Assembly (NCBI GenBank): GCA_938003765.1
Contig: CALKYE010000065.1
Coordinates: forward strand, 1 to 33,638
DNA: 33,638 nucleotides
Source of the DNA: an uncultured Planctomycetia bacterium
GTDB lineage: Bacteria > Planctomycetota > UBA1135 > GCA-002686595
Direction: 5' to 3'
Below are positions 32,375-33,638 of the stretch, piece after piece (position 1 is the first letter of the stretch; each line of letters opens with the position of its first letter). The notes under the pieces are model-generated. The model had not been told where the DNA came from. It was given only the letters and a program-made list of their open reading frames with translations, and ran no database searches. Both the position numbers and the translations under genes were made by a program.

Positions 32375-33638
32375 ATGAATTCGAATCACGACGAGCGGGA
32401 CGACGGTTTGGAGTTGAGCGCTGAGCAGCAGATGCAGTCGCTCTTGTGCGCGTACGTGCTGGGCGAGGTGGATGAGGCCGAGCGCGCTCAGGTCGAGGCG
32501 GCGCTGGCGAACTCGCCCGAGCTGCGCGCGGAGAAGGCGCGCCTCGAACACGCGGCGAAGGCGGTCAGCGGCGTGCTCAAGGAGCGTGCGGGCGAAGCGC
32601 TCTCCACGCACAGTCGAGGTGAACTCGACGCCGCGGCGGCGCGTCGCGCGCGGCCGACGTTCTTCAACCAGCCGCTGGTGCGGCTCGCAGCGGGACTCGC
32701 GGTCGTCGCGAGCGGCTACGCGCTGTACCAGACGGGTCTCTCGCCGGCGCCGGAGCACGCGGTCCACTTGGCGCAGGGCGAGCCGAGCGCAGATCGACCG
32801 GCGTCCAAGTTGAGCCCGAAGGGAGTCCCCAGCGGGTCCAAGGGGATTCCGCCGACGAGCGCCGCTGACGCCGACGAAGTCGTGGTGACCGAAGGCGCGA
32901 GCAAGAAGGGCGAGAACGATTCCGTCTCGGTGCTCCCGACGGAAGCAGCGCCACAGACCGCGTCGGTCTCAGAGCCGCGCGAACTCGGCGACTCGCTCGC
33001 GATCACCGGCGGCACGCTGGAAGCGCTCGATGGCGAGGCGAAGGAGCGCCAGCTGTACGGCGCTGGCCTGACGGCGAGCGGCGCAGCGACCGCGCCGAGC
33101 CCGTCGCCCTCCGCCAAAGTGGTGAAGGGGCCTGTCGCGCCCGGCGCCTCGGGGCCGAGCACGCTCGGACCTGCAGGAGGGGCTGGCGGTAAGTTCGCCG
33201 GTCGGTCCGGCGCGCGACTCGCGCAACCTCCGGCCGGCGTCTCTACCCGGACGAGCACCGGTGGCGAGGAGCAGTGGAAAGAGCTGACCACGGAGCTTCA
33301 TGCCCTGGGCTACCTCGACGAAGGAGCGGCCGTCAGCTCGCCTGTGTTGCGCGACAGCGATCCTGTGGAGGGCGCTGAGCACTTCTCGGCGGACGCTCCG
33401 TTCGACTCCAACCGACGCTTCAAAGACATTCGCCGCGGCAAGACGTCGGAGTTCGACCTGCTGCGTGAGCGCTACCAGCACATCCACGAGCACTGCGTGC
33501 TGCCGATCGGCCCGATCCGGCCGCGCGACATGTTCTTCCGCTACTGGGGCGACAACCCGTTCGAGCTCGCGCTGCTCGACCGCCAGTCGACCTTCAGCAT
33601 CGACGTCGACACGGCGAGCTACACGCTCGCGCGGCGCT
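32375..33638 (+). CDS. Anti-sigma-like/von Willebrand (YfbK-type) membrane protein, partial
   Basis: The frame runs off the window with 421 codons read. Residues 17-60 (QQMQSLLCAYVLGEVDEAERAQ and on) resemble the anti-sigma ZAS-like helix bundle, but the usual zinc-binding His and Cys pattern is not seen. One transmembrane helix lies at about 101-119. A long Ser/Pro/Gly-rich region follows. The last residues read STFSIDVDTASYTLARR, the start of the YfbK-type N-terminal von Willebrand domain. The VWA (MIDAS) domain proper should follow beyond the edge. A GGGAGG site lies 9 bases before the ATG. With the sigma gene upstream it forms a probable envelope-sensing pair. Confidence 0.88.
   Translation, partial: MNSNHDERDDGLELSAEQQMQSLLCAYVLGEVDEAERAQVEAALANSPELRAEKARLEHAAKAVSGVLKERAGEALSTHSRGELDAAAARRARPTFFNQPLVRLAAGLAVVASGYALYQTGLSPAPEHAVHLAQGEPSADRPASKLSPKGVPSGSKGIPPTSAADADEVVVTEGASKKGENDSVSVLPTEAAPQTASVSEPRELGDSLAITGGTLEALDGEAKERQLYGAGLTASGAATAPSPSPSAKVVKGPVAPGASGPSTLGPAGGAGGKFAGRSGARLAQPPAGVSTRTSTGGEEQWKELTTELHALGYLDEGAAVSSPVLRDSDPVEGAEHFSADAPFDSNRRFKDIRRGKTSEFDLLRERYQHIHEHCVLPIGPIRPRDMFFRYWGDNPFELALLDRQSTFSIDVDTASYTLARR

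Overview
The window is very G+C-rich bacterial DNA, packed with genes. It most likely comes from a planctomycete (Planctomycetota) of a poorly cultured lineage. The pointers are an ECF sigma factor next to a membrane-anchored Ser/Thr kinase, a second ECF sigma factor followed by an anti-sigma/von Willebrand (YfbK-type) fusion, and large secreted propeller-like proteins, one ending in a tail module I associate with this group. This assignment is inference; no rRNA or tRNA gene lies in the window.

Layout. After the tail of an unknown gene (1-126, +), nine genes run on the minus strand from 9632 down to 175. They are an ECF sigma factor, a Ser/Thr kinase with a Gly/Ala solenoid-like region, a secreted propeller protein, a SnoaL-like protein, a DUF2459 lipoprotein, a DUF4870 membrane protein, a class I glutamine amidotransferase-like hydrolase (peptidase C26), a two-pass membrane protein and 3-dehydroquinate synthase (aroB). 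The last three form a tight operon. From 9767 to 14749 lie an SDR-type sugar epimerase/reductase (-), a radical SAM/SPASM enzyme (+), a B12-binding-type radical SAM enzyme (-) and an arginase/agmatinase-family hydrolase (-). The class Ia ribonucleotide reductase operon nrdA-nrdB (15203-18734, +) follows a long pyrimidine-rich leader. Downstream of it is a striking palindrome with an extra half-site (18849-18898).

From 18943 to 24450 are a four-helix membrane protein (-) and a LytS-type histidine kinase (+). Next come two tandem exported amidohydrolases (-), one of which has lost its metal ligands, and then a LytTR response regulator (+). Several starts here lack a Shine-Dalgarno sequence and have a TAnnnT hexamer 6-9 nt upstream, which suggests leaderless mRNAs. 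A secreted propeller-like protein follows (24587-26161).

The most system-like locus is 26225-28709: three genes joined by ATGA overlaps, encoding a C5-cytosine DNA methyltransferase, a DUF4928-family protein and a Vsr mismatch endonuclease. It is probably a type II restriction-modification module whose restriction subunit would be the DUF4928 protein. A perfect-looking 15-bp hairpin lies just in front of it. The window closes with a large secreted protein of about twelve WDG repeats, a strong intrinsic terminator, and an ECF sigma factor followed by an anti-sigma/VWA fusion that runs off the end.
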